Below the pieces are notes generated by a model. It had not been told where the DNA came from, ran no database searches, and saw only the letters and a list, made by a program, of their open reading frames with translations. A DNA stretch of 18,420 nucleotides from positions 1-18,420 of the forward strand of contig RBNI01002467.1 of the NCBI GenBank assembly GCA_003990745.1, in the 5' to 3' direction. The DNA comes from Jimgerdemannia flammicorona. Taxonomy: Eukaryota > Mucoromycota > Endogonomycetes > Endogonales > Endogonaceae. The position numbers and the translations under genes are program-made. Below, piece after piece: positions 17,937 to 18,420 of this stretch (position 1 is its first letter; each line of letters opens with the position of its first letter).

Positions 17937-18036
17937 GTAGTAGAGTTGAGAGGAGGTGGCTGGGTCTCCTTGTTACAGAAGGTCTGGGAGATAAGATCCT
18001 CACTGAGAGGCTCTACAGAAGATCTACTATTCTTGG
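17937..18036 (+). pseudogene. Probable LINE ORF2 remnant downstream of the hAT insertion
   Basis: One frame reads VERRWLGLLVTEGLGDKILT then ERLYRRSTILG. It resembles the region just after LINE thumb motifs, where a basic segment of the type KIxREVLYRP precedes GGLGL. It would continue the protein cut at 11896. The stretch is short and lies between two mobile elements, so the assignment depends on this context. It contains no CpG, like the LINE and unlike the element that follows at 18037. Confidence 0.4.
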
Positions 18037-18420
18037 TAGTGCTCCGAACGAGTCAATTCGAATCAAATCCGGATTCGATTCGTCACATGACGGTTTGATC
18101 TGAATCTCAAATCTGAAGCCATCCGAATCAACTCGGATTAATCCGAATTGCCCCATCCAAATCGCCCCATCCGAATCACCCATCCAAACCACCCCAATCT
18201 GAATCACTCAATCTGAATCACTCAATCCGAATCACTCAATCCGAATCACTCAATCCGAATCACTCAATTCGAATCCTCTAATTCGAATCCTCTAATTCGA
18301 ATCCTCCAATTCGAATCCTCCAATCCAAATCTGAATCTGAATCCTTCAACCGAATCCTCCAATCCAAATCCTCCACATGACTCATATGCCGGATGCGTCC
18401 ACAACACAACACACACACAA
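18037..18420. mobile_element. Start of a second hAT-like non-autonomous element (partial, runs off the right edge)
   Basis: It begins TAGTGCTCCGAACGAGTCAA, the same terminus as the element ending at 206 but in inverted orientation. It is CpG-rich near the end (AATTCGAATC, ATCCGGATTC). From about 18195 it becomes tandem repeats of a 14-base unit, CAATCCGAATCACT, grading into CAATTCGAATCCTC. No coding potential is seen and the other end is outside the window. The 8 bases before it are ATTCTTGG. Confidence 0.62.
18195..18330. repeat. 14-base tandem repeat inside the right-edge element
   Basis: CAATCCGAATCACT and variants are repeated about nine times, with the second half of the unit shifting from ATCACT to ATCCTC. 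The shared word is GAATC, the half-site of the GATTCGAATC palindromes found in the left-edge element. Confidence 0.8.

Noticed and set aside
1..18420. The two edge elements as the two ends of a single 18 kb composite transposon
   Set aside because: Their TAGTGC termini point inwards to the window, so the elements extend outwards; a composite would need outward-facing ends around the segment.

Overview
The window looks like a repeat-rich, gene-poor stretch of a filamentous fungal nuclear genome, probably an ascomycete. The reasons are Ty3/gypsy, LINE and hAT elements lying inside one another, short GT-AG introns with CTAAT-type branch sites in the hAT genes, and decay dominated by C-to-T/G-to-A changes (TGG to TAG, CAG to TAG, TGY to TAY). 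No tRNA, rRNA, CRISPR or ordinary single-copy host gene is visible. The species is not identifiable by eye.

Layout: 1-206 is the terminus of a small CpG-rich element with hAT-like ends, inserted into the RNase H region of a minus-strand Ty3/gypsy element. That element (A, about 207-4578) reads gag, retropepsin, dUTPase, reverse transcriptase, RNase H, with its 5' LTR at about 4260-4578. A degenerate minus-strand ORF of unknown function (4579-5402) lies directly upstream of this LTR. AT-rich spacer follows, then a plus-strand relative of the same family (B, about 5938-7320), of which only the LTR promoter and gag survive.

From about 7385 a plus-strand APE-type LINE begins. ORF1 ends in an ATGA overlap with ORF2 at 9395, and ORF2 carries endonuclease and reverse transcriptase. 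At 11896 the LINE is broken by a roughly 6 kb hAT-like element (11897-17936). About 100 bases that are probably LINE resume at 17937-18036, where a second small CpG-rich hAT-like element begins and runs off the window.

The 6 kb hAT element is the most interesting object. It has TAGTGC ends and 33-bp minisatellites inside both ends in inverted orientation. It carries two divergently transcribed genes: a BED-finger hAT transposase with four inferred introns (14720 to 12276, minus strand), and a second spliced gene (16044 to 17389, plus strand). The second gene encodes an unrecognised protein with a cysteine cluster and a long Gly-Glu-Val and acidic repeat tail. The 1.3 kb between the two starts holds two related palindromes. 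A 79-bp palindromic MITE with the same TAGTGCTCC ends sits in the transposase zinc-finger exon.

All the elements are decayed. Relative CpG content suggests an order of insertion: the LINE has essentially none, the gypsy elements very few, the hAT element more, and the two edge elements many.
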